This document shows, piece by piece, positions 51,760 through 61,053 of a DNA stretch of 64,000 nt (its first letter is position 1; each line of letters opens with the position of its first letter). Location of the stretch: the NCBI RefSeq assembly GCF_000424985.1, contig NZ_AUKX01000002.1, positions 62,001 to 126,000 on the forward strand, written 5' to 3'. The position numbers were made by a program, and so were the translations under genes. The notes under the pieces are model-generated. The model ran no database searches. It was not told the origin of the DNA and was given only the letters and a program-made list of their open reading frames with translations. This stretch comes from Arenibacter latericius DSM 15913 (GTDB lineage Bacteria > Bacteroidota > Bacteroidia > Flavobacteriales > Flavobacteriaceae).

Positions 51760-52803
51760 CTAGGGCAAGGGCCTTATTAGGAATATGTATACTGGGAAAT
51801 GATCACTATAGCCTCCAACGTAATTGCCATTGGCATAGGTGCGCAAGGGATAACCCTTATACTTCCCTTTTTTATCTATTAAATAAGAAGGATTAAATAT
51901 ACCCGCCTTCCAATATTTATACCCTGGAGTAGGGGCTAAATATAGGTTGGCGGTAAAGTATATTTGGTCAAATAAATTCCATCGGTCTCTATAGGCCAGT
52001 GAGCCTATTCCTTTCTTATGGAGGTTTTCCATAGGATTGTATAATTCCGTTGGCTCTAGGATTTCTTCCTTAGTCTTTATCTTTAATATTTTCTTTAAGC
52101 TGTAGTCGGTAGGGTCATCATTTAAATCGCCCATACTTATAATCTTGGCATCAGGAGATTGTTTAATAATAGAGTCTATTATTCTTTTGTTTAACTTGGC
52201 TGCTGCTATTCGGTTAGGTCTACTTCTGGCCTCTCCGCCACTCCTAGAGGGCCAGTGATTAACAATAAAATAAATTGATTCGCCATCTAGTAGTCCGCCT
52301 ACTACCAGTTGGTCTCTGGTGTAGTCCCTATATTCATCTTGTTTAGTTAGGAGTAGCCTATGACTGCGAAAAGAAGTAGGTAGAAATGCCGTCTTTCGAA
52401 ATAATAGTGCCACATCTATTCCGCGTTCGTCTGGAGAATCAAAATGGATGATATCATATTCTAATCCCCGTAGGGTTGGATGCGATATTAAATCTATCAA
52501 TACCGATCTATTCTCAATTTCACTCAAACCAATGATATCTGGCGCGTTGTTAGTAACATCCCTTCCAATCTGAGATAATACCTTGGAGATATGGTTCAGT
52601 TTGGCTTGATAACGCTCTTTAGTCCATTGGTTTTTTCCTAAAGGGGTGTAATCGTCATCAAAGATGAGAGTGTCCTTATGAGTGTCGAATAGATTCTCTA
52701 CATTATAAAAAGAGACCGTCCTTATTTGGTAGCTTTTTGCCTCTTGACAATACATCCTTATGGTCATGGAAACGAATAGCAGTATAGTGAAGGTTTTGGT
52801 CAT
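51760..52803 (-). CDS. Secreted endonuclease/exonuclease/phosphatase family nuclease
   Basis: 347 residues. Signal peptide (about 1-19, RMYCQ). EEP fold: VSFYNVENLFDT (metal-site Asn), DIIGLSEIENRSVL (catalytic Glu, near 95), VNHWPSRSGGE (catalytic His, near 186), ISMGDLNDDPTD (Asp/Asn pair) and GGYSDHFPVYI (terminal Asp-His). All five blocks of a DNase I-like active site are present. The signal places it in the periplasm or outside. It is divergent from a TonB receptor gene, with a 119-base shared upstream region. Confidence 0.93.
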   Translation of the reverse strand: MTKTFTILLFVSMTIRMYCQEAKSYQIRTVSFYNVENLFDTHKDTLIFDDDYTPLGKNQWTKERYQAKLNHISKVLSQIGRDVTNNAPDIIGLSEIENRSVLIDLISHPTLRGLEYDIIHFDSPDERGIDVALLFRKTAFLPTSFRSHRLLLTKQDEYRDYTRDQLVVGGLLDGESIYFIVNHWPSRSGGEARSRPNRIAAAKLNKRIIDSIIKQSPDAKIISMGDLNDDPTDYSLKKILKIKTKEEILEPTELYNPMENLHKKGIGSLAYRDRWNLFDQIYFTANLYLAPTPGYKYWKAGIFNPSYLIDKKGKYKGYPLRTYANGNYVGGYSDHFPVYIFLIRPLP

Positions 52804-52922
52804 TTCTTAATGATAATCAGTGTAATTTAACTAAAAAGTCAATAAATCTTAATTTTAACCATATTTTATTTGTAAAATAGCAATAAATTAACTCTTGTTT
52901 TAATAAAAACTAACCTTACTAC

Positions 52923-55664
52923 ATGGTTAAGCCTCTAGTTTTATCGCTATTTATTTTTGCTAGTCTTCAAGCTAGGGCACAACAAAAAATGGAGGTATAT
53001 GGGGTTGTTTTAGATTATTATAATCATGAAGTTGTTTCGGGTGTGCAATTAGAATTACCCAGAAATCAGGTAGCCAACCCTGACCCTATAAGTGGGAAAT
53101 TTGTTTTTACGGTAAGTCCTAACGTAGAATATATTTTAACCATTCAGGCTCAAGACTATATTTCCAAACGTATTCCTTTTATAGTAACAGATCAAGCGAT
53201 AGACCTGGGAACTATATTTTTAGAAAGAGATATCACCTATGAGAAGTCTAATAACCTTATTACCCTAACAGATTCTGACCTTCTGGAGGATGAAATGAGT
53301 TCTATAACCTCCGGAATGTTACAAGCTAGTAAGGATGTTTTTCTTAACCGCGCTGCATTCGATTTTGGACAGGCGTTTTTTAGGGTCAGGGGATATGGGT
53401 CAGAAAATGGACAGGTGTTACTCAATGGTATCCCTATGAATAAAATGATAAACGGTAGGCCGCAATGGAATAATTGGGGTGGCTTAAATGATGTAACCCG
53501 GAATCAGGAATATACTCATGGACTTCAGCTGTCTGACCATACTTTTGGTGGTATTTTGGGAAGTACTAATATAAACACAAGGCCCTCTGGTTTTAGAAAG
53601 GGAACCCGTATTTCTAGCTCCGCCTCCAACAGAACCTATGCTGGGCGACTAATGGCCACCTATTCTTCTGGTAGGGGGCAAAATGGATTAAGTTATAGTG
53701 TATCTGCATCTAGACGTTGGGCCAAGGAAGGATATATAGACGGCACTCTTTATGATGCTTATTCCTTATTTGGAGCTGTAGAATATACGGTGGACCAAAA
53801 TAATAGCTTGTTGTTTACAGGAATGATGACGCCAAACCGGAGAGGGAGATCTTCTGCAATTACAGAGGAGGTTTTTAATTTAAAGGGAGCAAAATATAAT
53901 CCTTATTGGGGGATTCAAGACGATGAGATACGGAATGCTAGAGAGAGAAAGGTGGCAGAACCCATACTTATGCTAAATCATTTCTATAGCGCTGGTAAAT
54001 GGGATGTTAATACCGGAATCTCTTATCAATTTGGTACTGATGCCAGAAGTAGGTTGGGGTATTACAATGCTCCCAATCCAGATCCGACTTATTATCGTTA
54101 TTTACCAAGTTTTTATATAAATAGCCCTATAGGTGCCAATTTTGTGAGTGCTAATATGGCAAAAGATGGATTTTTAAAAAATCCACAGTTAAATTGGAAT
54201 CGGTTGTATAAAGCAAATACGACCCCTACTATGGAGGGGAAATCTTCCTATTTACTATATGATGATACGTTAAAGGAAGTTCAGTTGAGTATTAATAGTG
54301 TTGCTAATTTCCGGATAAGTCCTTCTATGAAAATGGATTTTGGTGGTACTTTCCGCGATGTGGAATCTGATAATTATGCTCAAATAAAGGATTTATTAGG
54401 AGGTGATTTCCATGAAGATGTAAATCGTTTTTCCAATACATTAAACGATGTAGAGGGTAATGTATTGAAAGCTGAAGGCGATAAATTTAATTACTGGTAT
54501 AAGATAAATTCCCAAGTTTTAAGTCTTTTCTCTCAGTTCAGTATAACAAGAAATAAATGGGAGGGATTTTTAGCAGGAAATTATTCTACTACCTCCTACC
54601 AAAGGGAGGGATTATATAGAAACGAACGTTATAATGAGAATTCTATGGGCAAAGGGGAGAAGGCAGAATTCTCCAATTTTGGTGCTAAGGGAGGGTATAC
54701 TTATAAATTTAACGGTAGGCATTGGATATCCCTTTCTGGAGCTTACATAATGAAGGCACCTGTTTATCAGAATGTATTTATAAATCCTAGAGAGAACAAT
54801 GATATAGTTCCTAACCTACAGTCCGAAAAGATAAATACTGTAGATATTAATTATTATCTGCGAATGCTAAAGTTAACTGGAAGGGTTACCGGATTTTATT
54901 CGCGTTTTCAAAACACCACAGACATTAATTTTTTCTATGTAGATGCAGGGGTGGGGAGCGATTTTGTACAAGAGGTAGTTAGTGACTTGGACAAATTGCA
55001 TATGGGTGCGGAATTGGGGTTGGAATATCAAGTATCGTCCTCGGTAAACTTAACGGCTGTTGCTGCGGTAGGTAAATATCTTTATGCTAGCGATCCCATG
55101 GTTACCATAAACTTTGATACATCTGGAGCAGAGGATGAGATTATTGACCCATTAGGAATAAGTAATTTGGGAGTTTCCAAAATAAAGGGGCTTAAACTAT
55201 CACAGGGACCACAACTGGCGTATGCCCTAGGAGTAGAATATAGAGACCCAAAATATTGGTGGATAGGCGCTACAACAAATTATTTAGGGAATAAATATGC
55301 AGGAATTTCGACCATCACAAGAACGGCAAGTTTTTATATCGATCCTGATACCGGGAGTCAATTTCCGAATGCTACAGAAGATAATGTGCAGAAATTGTTA
55401 AGGCAACAAGAATTGGACGATATCTATTTGTTAAATATTGTAGGAGGTAAATCTTGGTTGAAGGGAGGTAAGTATATCGGTGTTTTTGTAAGTGTGAATA
55501 ATATTTTTGATTTGTCTTATCGGACCGGTGGGTATGAGCAAAGCAGAAATGGAAATTTTGGTCAGTTGCTCCAAGATAGTCTAAGTGGAAGTCCGTCGTT
55601 TGCCCCAAAATACTGGTATGGGTATGGGCGAACCTATTTTATCAATCTAGCCGTTAGCTTTTAG
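52923..55664 (+). CDS. TonB-dependent receptor of the nuclease/DUF5689 locus
   Basis: 913 residues. Signal peptide (1-19, LQARAQ), carboxypeptidase-regulatory-like domain (about 22-100), plug (about 120-240: AFFRVRGYGSENGQVLLNGI, TFGGILGSTNINTRP) and a barrel ending YFINLAVSF with terminal Phe. No SusD, but the next gene is a DUF5689 lipoprotein that may play the surface-capture role. Together with the divergent secreted nuclease this suggests import of nucleic-acid breakdown products. TTTG at 52869-52872 is a possible -33; the -7 is degenerate. Confidence 0.93.
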   Translation: MVKPLVLSLFIFASLQARAQQKMEVYGVVLDYYNHEVVSGVQLELPRNQVANPDPISGKFVFTVSPNVEYILTIQAQDYISKRIPFIVTDQAIDLGTIFLERDITYEKSNNLITLTDSDLLEDEMSSITSGMLQASKDVFLNRAAFDFGQAFFRVRGYGSENGQVLLNGIPMNKMINGRPQWNNWGGLNDVTRNQEYTHGLQLSDHTFGGILGSTNINTRPSGFRKGTRISSSASNRTYAGRLMATYSSGRGQNGLSYSVSASRRWAKEGYIDGTLYDAYSLFGAVEYTVDQNNSLLFTGMMTPNRRGRSSAITEEVFNLKGAKYNPYWGIQDDEIRNARERKVAEPILMLNHFYSAGKWDVNTGISYQFGTDARSRLGYYNAPNPDPTYYRYLPSFYINSPIGANFVSANMAKDGFLKNPQLNWNRLYKANTTPTMEGKSSYLLYDDTLKEVQLSINSVANFRISPSMKMDFGGTFRDVESDNYAQIKDLLGGDFHEDVNRFSNTLNDVEGNVLKAEGDKFNYWYKINSQVLSLFSQFSITRNKWEGFLAGNYSTTSYQREGLYRNERYNENSMGKGEKAEFSNFGAKGGYTYKFNGRHWISLSGAYIMKAPVYQNVFINPRENNDIVPNLQSEKINTVDINYYLRMLKLTGRVTGFYSRFQNTTDINFFYVDAGVGSDFVQEVVSDLDKLHMGAELGLEYQVSSSVNLTAVAAVGKYLYASDPMVTINFDTSGAEDEIIDPLGISNLGVSKIKGLKLSQGPQLAYALGVEYRDPKYWWIGATTNYLGNKYAGISTITRTASFYIDPDTGSQFPNATEDNVQKLLRQQELDDIYLLNIVGGKSWLKGGKYIGVFVSVNNIFDLSYRTGGYEQSRNGNFGQLLQDSLSGSPSFAPKYWYGYGRTYFINLAVSF

Positions 55665-55714
55665 TGCTTATTGACGAAAAGTACACCTTATAATTATAAA
55701 TCGAACTAAAGCAA

Positions 55715-57118
55715 ATGTCCAACCAATCAATGAGCAATATGAACTCTTTAAAACATAAGGCACAGATTATAGTTTTTAGGAGTGCTGTGTTTGGGCTACT
55801 TATAATTATTGGATGCGTAAAAGATGTTGATTATAAGACTCCAGAAACTATCTGTTCTACTAATTTACTTGCAAATGCTAGTTATAAAGAAGTAAAGGAT
55901 CTTTATATAGATCGTACCATACAGATACAACAAGATCTAGTTATTGAGGGGTATGTAATTTCATCCGATAAGAGCGGAAATTTTTTTGGAGTACTTTATT
56001 TTCAGGATAGCCCAACAGATCCATCACATGGTTTTCAAATAGAATTAGATGTTCGCGATACTCACTTGTTTTATCCTGTAGGCAGTAAAATTTTGATCGC
56101 CTTAAAAGGACTTTATTTGGGTAAAAGTAAAGGGGTGTATAAACTGGGAGGTCAGTTCACCTCTTTTGGCAATGTTTCTGTGGGAAGATTGCCTGCTTCG
56201 GTGGTAGATCAACATCTTTTTCTTAGCTGTGAGGAAGCTGTAACCATAGTGCCTCAAACTATTGATGTAGGAGACTTAAAAGAAAGCTATACCAGTACTT
56301 TAGTGCGTCTAGAAGGTCTAGAAATAAGAGAGGATCAAGTGGGACTGCCTTTCGCAAATGCCAAGGAAGCCACCAAAAGAAGTTTGGTAGATTGCTTAGA
56401 TCAAGAATTGATATTGTTAAATAGCGGGTACGCAGATTTCCAGGCAGATAAATTACCTAATTTAAATGGGAGTATCAGTGGGGTATTAGTGAAAGAGAAT
56501 AACACTTATTTATTAGCAGTACGAGAATTAGAGGATATTAACTTCACCGAGGAACGTTGTGCTGATGTGGTAAATGAATTTACGTCGACCAGAATATTTA
56601 TTTCTGAGCTTGCCGATCCAAACAATAATCCGGAGGGACGTTTTGTAGAACTTTATAATGCCGATAGCCAACCGTTAATTTTAAATGGGTGGCGTTTGCT
56701 CCGATATACCAATGCTAATTTGGAAGTAAGCTCTACCATAGATCTCTCAGAATTTACGGTAGGAGGAGAAAGTACTTTAGTTATATCCCCTAATGCTGCC
56801 TCTTTTGAAGCTATTTATGGCTTTCCTCCAGATTTAGGGGTTGGTAAAAACAGTCCGGCAGATTCCAATGGAGATGATAATTTTCAATTAGTAGATCCCT
56901 TTGGAACAGTAATAGATAGTTTTGGAGTGATAGGGGAAGATGGTTCGGGTACCAATCATGAGTTTGAGGATGGAAAAGCAATTCGAAATCCTAATATTGT
57001 GCAAGCAAATCCTGAGTTTACTTTTGGTGAGTGGACTATTTATAACGATAGTGGAGAGAATGGAACTATAAATTTGCCACAGGATGCGCCTGAGGATTTT
57101 AGTCCTGGTATACGTTAG
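55715..57118 (+). CDS. DUF5689 and lamin-tail-domain lipoprotein
   Basis: 467 residues; lipobox IIGC (Cys34 from ATG 55715; a start at 55739 gives a shorter signal). DUF5689 (about 45-275) has DLVIEGYVISSDKSGNFFGVLYFQD, then IQLxVR-like and KGLYLGKSKGVYKLGG segments, resembling an OB-like nucleic-acid-binding fold. A lamin tail domain follows (about 292-405: IFISELADPNNNPEGRFVELYN), a module often attached to extracellular nucleases. Probably surface-exposed, partner of the upstream TonB receptor (50-base gap, same operon). Confidence 0.9.
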   Translation: MSNQSMSNMNSLKHKAQIIVFRSAVFGLLIIIGCVKDVDYKTPETICSTNLLANASYKEVKDLYIDRTIQIQQDLVIEGYVISSDKSGNFFGVLYFQDSPTDPSHGFQIELDVRDTHLFYPVGSKILIALKGLYLGKSKGVYKLGGQFTSFGNVSVGRLPASVVDQHLFLSCEEAVTIVPQTIDVGDLKESYTSTLVRLEGLEIREDQVGLPFANAKEATKRSLVDCLDQELILLNSGYADFQADKLPNLNGSISGVLVKENNTYLLAVRELEDINFTEERCADVVNEFTSTRIFISELADPNNNPEGRFVELYNADSQPLILNGWRLLRYTNANLEVSSTIDLSEFTVGGESTLVISPNAASFEAIYGFPPDLGVGKNSPADSNGDDNFQLVDPFGTVIDSFGVIGEDGSGTNHEFEDGKAIRNPNIVQANPEFTFGEWTIYNDSGENGTINLPQDAPEDFSPGIR

Positions 57119-57122
57119 GAGT

Positions 57123-57539
57123 TTAGCTAGATTTGTAATCGGTCAAAAGTTGTATTAAATCATTAGATTCAACTGGTTTTACTATATAATTATTGACGAT
57201 TTCATAGCTTTTTGCTCTTATTATATCTTCTGGATTCACCGAAGAACTGATGACAAAAATTGTAACATTGTCAGTATTGGCATTAGGTATTTTCATAAAA
57301 TCCTCTAGGAATTCCCAACCATCCATTACGGGCATATTAAGGTCAAGAAAAATTACCGAAGGAATTTTTTCTCCAGCCTCAACCATGGCCTTCACCCCGT
57401 TAATAGCATCTTGCCCATTATTATATACAACAACCGTTTTAGAGAAATCTACCTTTTTCATAGTTCTCTTAATGCCATATACGGAAATTGGGTCGTCATC
57501 TATAATGCAGCTATTTTCAATCTTGCTCATACCGTCCAT
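57123..57539 (-). CDS. Single-domain response regulator (CheY-like)
   Basis: 138 residues; a start three codons downstream (57530) is as likely. Receiver only: acidic pocket IIDDDP (14-16), phosphoacceptor Asp66 in FLDLNMPVMDGWEFL, Ser98 and Lys121 (IVKP). No output domain, so it acts by protein contact. It begins 13 bases after the kinase stop on the same strand and is surely the kinase's partner. Confidence 0.93.
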   Translation of the reverse strand: MDGMSKIENSCIIDDDPISVYGIKRTMKKVDFSKTVVVYNNGQDAINGVKAMVEAGEKIPSVIFLDLNMPVMDGWEFLEDFMKIPNANTDNVTIFVISSSVNPEDIIRAKSYEIVNNYIVKPVESNDLIQLLTDYKSS

Positions 57540-57552
57540 TCATTATATCTAT

Positions 57553-59760
57553 TTAGTAGGTTTGTGGGGACCGTAAGGTAATTTTAAATGAAGTGCCTTC
57601 GCCTACTGTGCTTTCTGCAGTGATCGTTCCGCCCATGGCCTCTATTTGGTTTTTAGAGATAAACAGGCCAATGCCTTTAGAATCGTTATGCTTATGGAAA
57701 GTTTTGTACATGCCAAAGAGCTTTTTTCCATGTCTTTTTAAATCGATGCCCAATCCATTATCGGAAAATTCTATGATTATATGGTCATCATTCTGTAAGG
57801 TAGTTATATTAATCTTAGGTTGGCGATCAGGACTACTATATTTTATGCTATTGGTAAATAAATTTAATAATACACTGTCTATATATGCAGGAATAGCCAG
57901 TACCTCAATATCTTCTTTTACGTTAATCTCACAAAGCACATTCTTTTCCTTTAAAAGAACATTTATGTTGTTTCTTACGCTGGTTATGGCTTTTAATAAA
58001 TTTATTTTATGAAGATTTTTCTTGGCGCCCAGGCTTATTTGTACCACTTCATTTAAATGACTCACAGTTTCATTTAGCCCTTCTGTAGCGGCTATTAACA
58101 TATTTTCAATATTCTTCCTTTCCGCTTCATCCTCCTCCTCTGTAATGTATTGGGTTAGCATGGTTAAGTTAGAGGAATGGGAGCGTAGGTTGTGGGATAC
58201 TATATGAGCAAAATTTGTTAAGCTATTGTTTTGATTTTTAGTGATGTTAAGTAGTTCGGTAGTTTTTTTGTCTGCTTCAATTCTTTCCGTAATATCTAAT
58301 ATTTGTGATATAAAATGGGATATGTCATTAGAAGGGGTTCTTACTGCGGTTACAGTTAGAATAACATGTACTATTTTACCGTTCTTGTGTATGTACCGTT
58401 TTTCTATCTGATAACTATTTTTTTTACCAGCTATAACTTCTTCCATATGTGCTAAGTCTTCATCTAAATCCTCGGGTAAGGTTATATCTTGAAAACTTAG
58501 TTTTAGTAATTCTTCTGGAGTATAACCAAGACTGTTAGATAGACTCTGATTTACTTCTAGCCAGGAGCCATCAGTTGATACTAAGGCCATTCCTACAGCA
58601 GAAGATTCAAAAGAGCCCCTGAAAGATTGTTGATTACTATCTAGTTTTAGTTGAGTGTTTATTAATTCTGTAATATCCCAATTGGTACCGACTAATTTTA
58701 AATTGTTTCCAGCGTCATCTTTATAAAGGGCGGCAAAGGCTTTAATATATCTTATGTTGCCATTTGGGTGAACCACTCTAAATTGTGTCTTATATGGATA
58801 GGACTCCTCTAGTGTTAATTTAAGTTCTTGTTGACATCTGCTAAGATCATCAGGGTGAATAAAATTTTCCCAAGTCTCATAGTGATTGTTAAAATCACTT
58901 TTTTTTATTCCATAAAGGGAAAACATCTGATCATTCCAATCTAAGGTGTTTTGTTGACAATTTAATTCCCAAATACCAACATTTGCAGCTGTAGTAGCTA
59001 TGCGTAGTTTTTCTGTATTTTTTTCATCCTTCAGGGTTAATTTTTTAGTCTCGTCTATATCCTGAAAGAGACCATAAAGTCTTACACATTTGCCATTGAT
59101 AAATTCTGGTGTTCCTTGGGCTCTAACCCAAATCTCCTTCCCTTTTGCGGTAATTATCTTCAACTCTGTGTCCCAAGGCTCTTCTTTATTAATGGCTAAA
59201 TCTACAAGAGAGGTTATTTTATCTCGACTTTCTCCTTCTTTATAAAAATTGATACTTGTTTCTAGAGATGGGGAATAATCTTCTGGAACTTCATGGATTT
59301 CTTTAGTAATTCTAGACCAGTAAACGGATCCGGTGATTAAATCTAGTTCCCAGCCTCCCAATCTTGTAATGTTTTCTGCTGCTTTTAAGAGCTTACTTGT
59401 TTGTTTAAGTTTGGTAATGTTGCTAACCGTTATTATTAGGCCATTAGGATTACCCTCTTCATTGGTGTTCTGATTTATGCGCCATTGGTACCAATAACCC
59501 TTTCCAGAGGCATCTATGTGTTGTAGTTCTACTATAGATAGTTCTGGTTTTTCAAGGCAGCTTTCTAGGGTCTCAAGAAATATTTTTGGAGAATTAGGAA
59601 CAACATCAAAAAATGATTTCCCAGTGATGTCTTTTTGTTTAATTCGTAACTCATCGAACCATAAGTCAGAAAATTTTGTGAAGACTAAATTTTCATCTAG
59701 TATAGCAATAGCAACTGGGGTCGCTTTAATTGACATGCTGTGGATGGGTTTTTTCAACAA
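57553..59760 (-). CDS. Multi-PAS cytosolic histidine kinase
   Basis: 735 residues, no membrane segment. Four PAS units: about 10-115, 125-240, 250-370 (with WDITEL and PAC-type HPDDLSRCQQELK) and 380-500 (SLGYTPEELLKLSFQDITLPEDL). Phospho-acceptor His523 in IVSHNLRSHSSNL, the HWE/HisKA_3-unlike H-box usual in Bacteroidota light/redox PAS kinases. ATPase motifs: NLFTNSIKYSSPDRQP (N box), DNGLGIDL (G1), GIGLFISKNQIEAMGG (G2). Signal unknown. Forms a two-component pair with the adjacent receiver. Confidence 0.94.
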   Translation of the reverse strand: MLKKPIHSMSIKATPVAIAILDENLVFTKFSDLWFDELRIKQKDITGKSFFDVVPNSPKIFLETLESCLEKPELSIVELQHIDASGKGYWYQWRINQNTNEEGNPNGLIITVSNITKLKQTSKLLKAAENITRLGGWELDLITGSVYWSRITKEIHEVPEDYSPSLETSINFYKEGESRDKITSLVDLAINKEEPWDTELKIITAKGKEIWVRAQGTPEFINGKCVRLYGLFQDIDETKKLTLKDEKNTEKLRIATTAANVGIWELNCQQNTLDWNDQMFSLYGIKKSDFNNHYETWENFIHPDDLSRCQQELKLTLEESYPYKTQFRVVHPNGNIRYIKAFAALYKDDAGNNLKLVGTNWDITELINTQLKLDSNQQSFRGSFESSAVGMALVSTDGSWLEVNQSLSNSLGYTPEELLKLSFQDITLPEDLDEDLAHMEEVIAGKKNSYQIEKRYIHKNGKIVHVILTVTAVRTPSNDISHFISQILDITERIEADKKTTELLNITKNQNNSLTNFAHIVSHNLRSHSSNLTMLTQYITEEEDEAERKNIENMLIAATEGLNETVSHLNEVVQISLGAKKNLHKINLLKAITSVRNNINVLLKEKNVLCEINVKEDIEVLAIPAYIDSVLLNLFTNSIKYSSPDRQPKINITTLQNDDHIIIEFSDNGLGIDLKRHGKKLFGMYKTFHKHNDSKGIGLFISKNQIEAMGGTITAESTVGEGTSFKITLRSPQTY

Positions 59761-60276
59761 CCATATTTTTGCTAGGGTTAACTCTTAAAAGATACTAATT
59801 TTATTGCTATGGGGTATTGATTTTTACTAAATATTGTATGAAAAATGTAGAGTTAACTGATGTGATTTTAACAGAAAGTAATAGATAAATGGGTGGTAGG
59901 AGTGCTAACTTATTAAAATAGAGGTTAAAGCAAATATCAGTATTTTATACACTAAGTGAACTTTGTATGGGTTGACACTTAGGTTAATACGCATTCAATG
60001 TTTTTACTCATGGGTTTAAAAATCCATAGATGATATAAATTGAATTACCTTTATAACCGTTCCTGCTCTCTTATATTTTGTGACTATGTTATAAATATAG
60101 GTGGTTACATCTGGCTATCAAAACATTTTATTTAACTGAAAGAGGTAGCGGTAAGAACAAAACTTAAAAACAATGCACTTTTGTTTGAAAATGGAACTTT
60201 TAATAAACGCCGAGAGTTTTGAGGTATTTTGTCTGGGAATAATGCTAAATGTTGGCCTATAGTAAAAAAGTAATAT
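59761..60276. other. Intergenic region between divergent kinase and nitrilase genes
   Basis: 516 bases, AT-rich. No TAnnTTTG at a standard distance from either start. A 29-codon ORF (60173-60262) is not credible. ATGG ... CCAT around GGTTTAAAAATCC near 60007-60028 is a short imperfect hairpin. Otherwise nothing seen. Confidence 0.3.
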
Positions 60277-61053
60277 ATGAATAGTGAGCTAAAAGTTGCC
60301 TTGATTCAGTGTAACCTGGTTTGGGAAAATCCTCAGGCTAATAGGGATGAATTAGAAAGGAGAATCCATTCCATTTCTTCAGAGGTAGATATAATAATTC
60401 TTCCAGAGATGTTTACTACAGGTTTTACTATGACCCCAGGAAATATAGCAAAGGAAGAGGGGGAGAAAACCGTAGAATGGATGTATGCTATGGCAGAAAA
60501 GAAAAATGCTGCTTTGGTAGGTAGTATTGTCTTTGAAGAAGAGGGGTGTTACTATAACCGACTTTGGTTTGTAGCCCCTAATAATAAAATTTCTAGCTAC
60601 AATAAGCGTCATACCTTTACCCTAGCAGGGGAAGATAAAGTTTATACCGCTGGTAAAAATAGAGTGTTGGTTAACTTTAGAGGGTTTACAATCTGCCCTT
60701 TAATTTGTTATGATCTTCGATTTCCGGTTTTTGCAAGGAACACTGTGGACTACGATGTACTAATCTATATAGCCAATTGGCCCGAAAAAAGAATTGTTGC
60801 ATGGGATGCACTACTAAAGGCAAGGGCTATAGAGAACATGGCTTATGTAATAGGAGTTAATAGAACGGGAACCGATAATCTAGGAAATAATTATACGGGT
60901 CATTCTGCAGTGTATGATGTGTTGGGTGGTTCTCTAGCTTTTTCCAAAGCAAATACAGTTTTATATGCTACTTTAAATAAGGAGCATATAAAAACTGAGA
61001 GGGAAAAATTAAGATTTTTGGGTGATAGAGATCAATTTACTTTAGAAGAGTAA
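60277..61053 (+). CDS. Omega-amidase-like nitrilase superfamily hydrolase
   Basis: 258 residues, cytosolic. Catalytic triad Glu44 (LPEMFTTGF), Lys110 (SYNKRHTF), Cys144 (ICYDLRFP). The FTTGF/CYDLRFP wording matches the YafV/Nit2 branch, which hydrolyses alpha-ketoglutaramate or alpha-ketosuccinamate made by glutamine transaminases. Full-length. Its 3' end overlaps the convergent Ig-like lipoprotein gene by 17 bases. Confidence 0.93.
   Translation: MNSELKVALIQCNLVWENPQANRDELERRIHSISSEVDIIILPEMFTTGFTMTPGNIAKEEGEKTVEWMYAMAEKKNAALVGSIVFEEEGCYYNRLWFVAPNNKISSYNKRHTFTLAGEDKVYTAGKNRVLVNFRGFTICPLICYDLRFPVFARNTVDYDVLIYIANWPEKRIVAWDALLKARAIENMAYVIGVNRTGTDNLGNNYTGHSAVYDVLGGSLAFSKANTVLYATLNKEHIKTEREKLRFLGDRDQFTLEE

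Noticed and set aside
60173-60262. 29-codon ORF before the nitrilase gene
   Set aside because: No promoter, no membrane span or signal; expected by chance.
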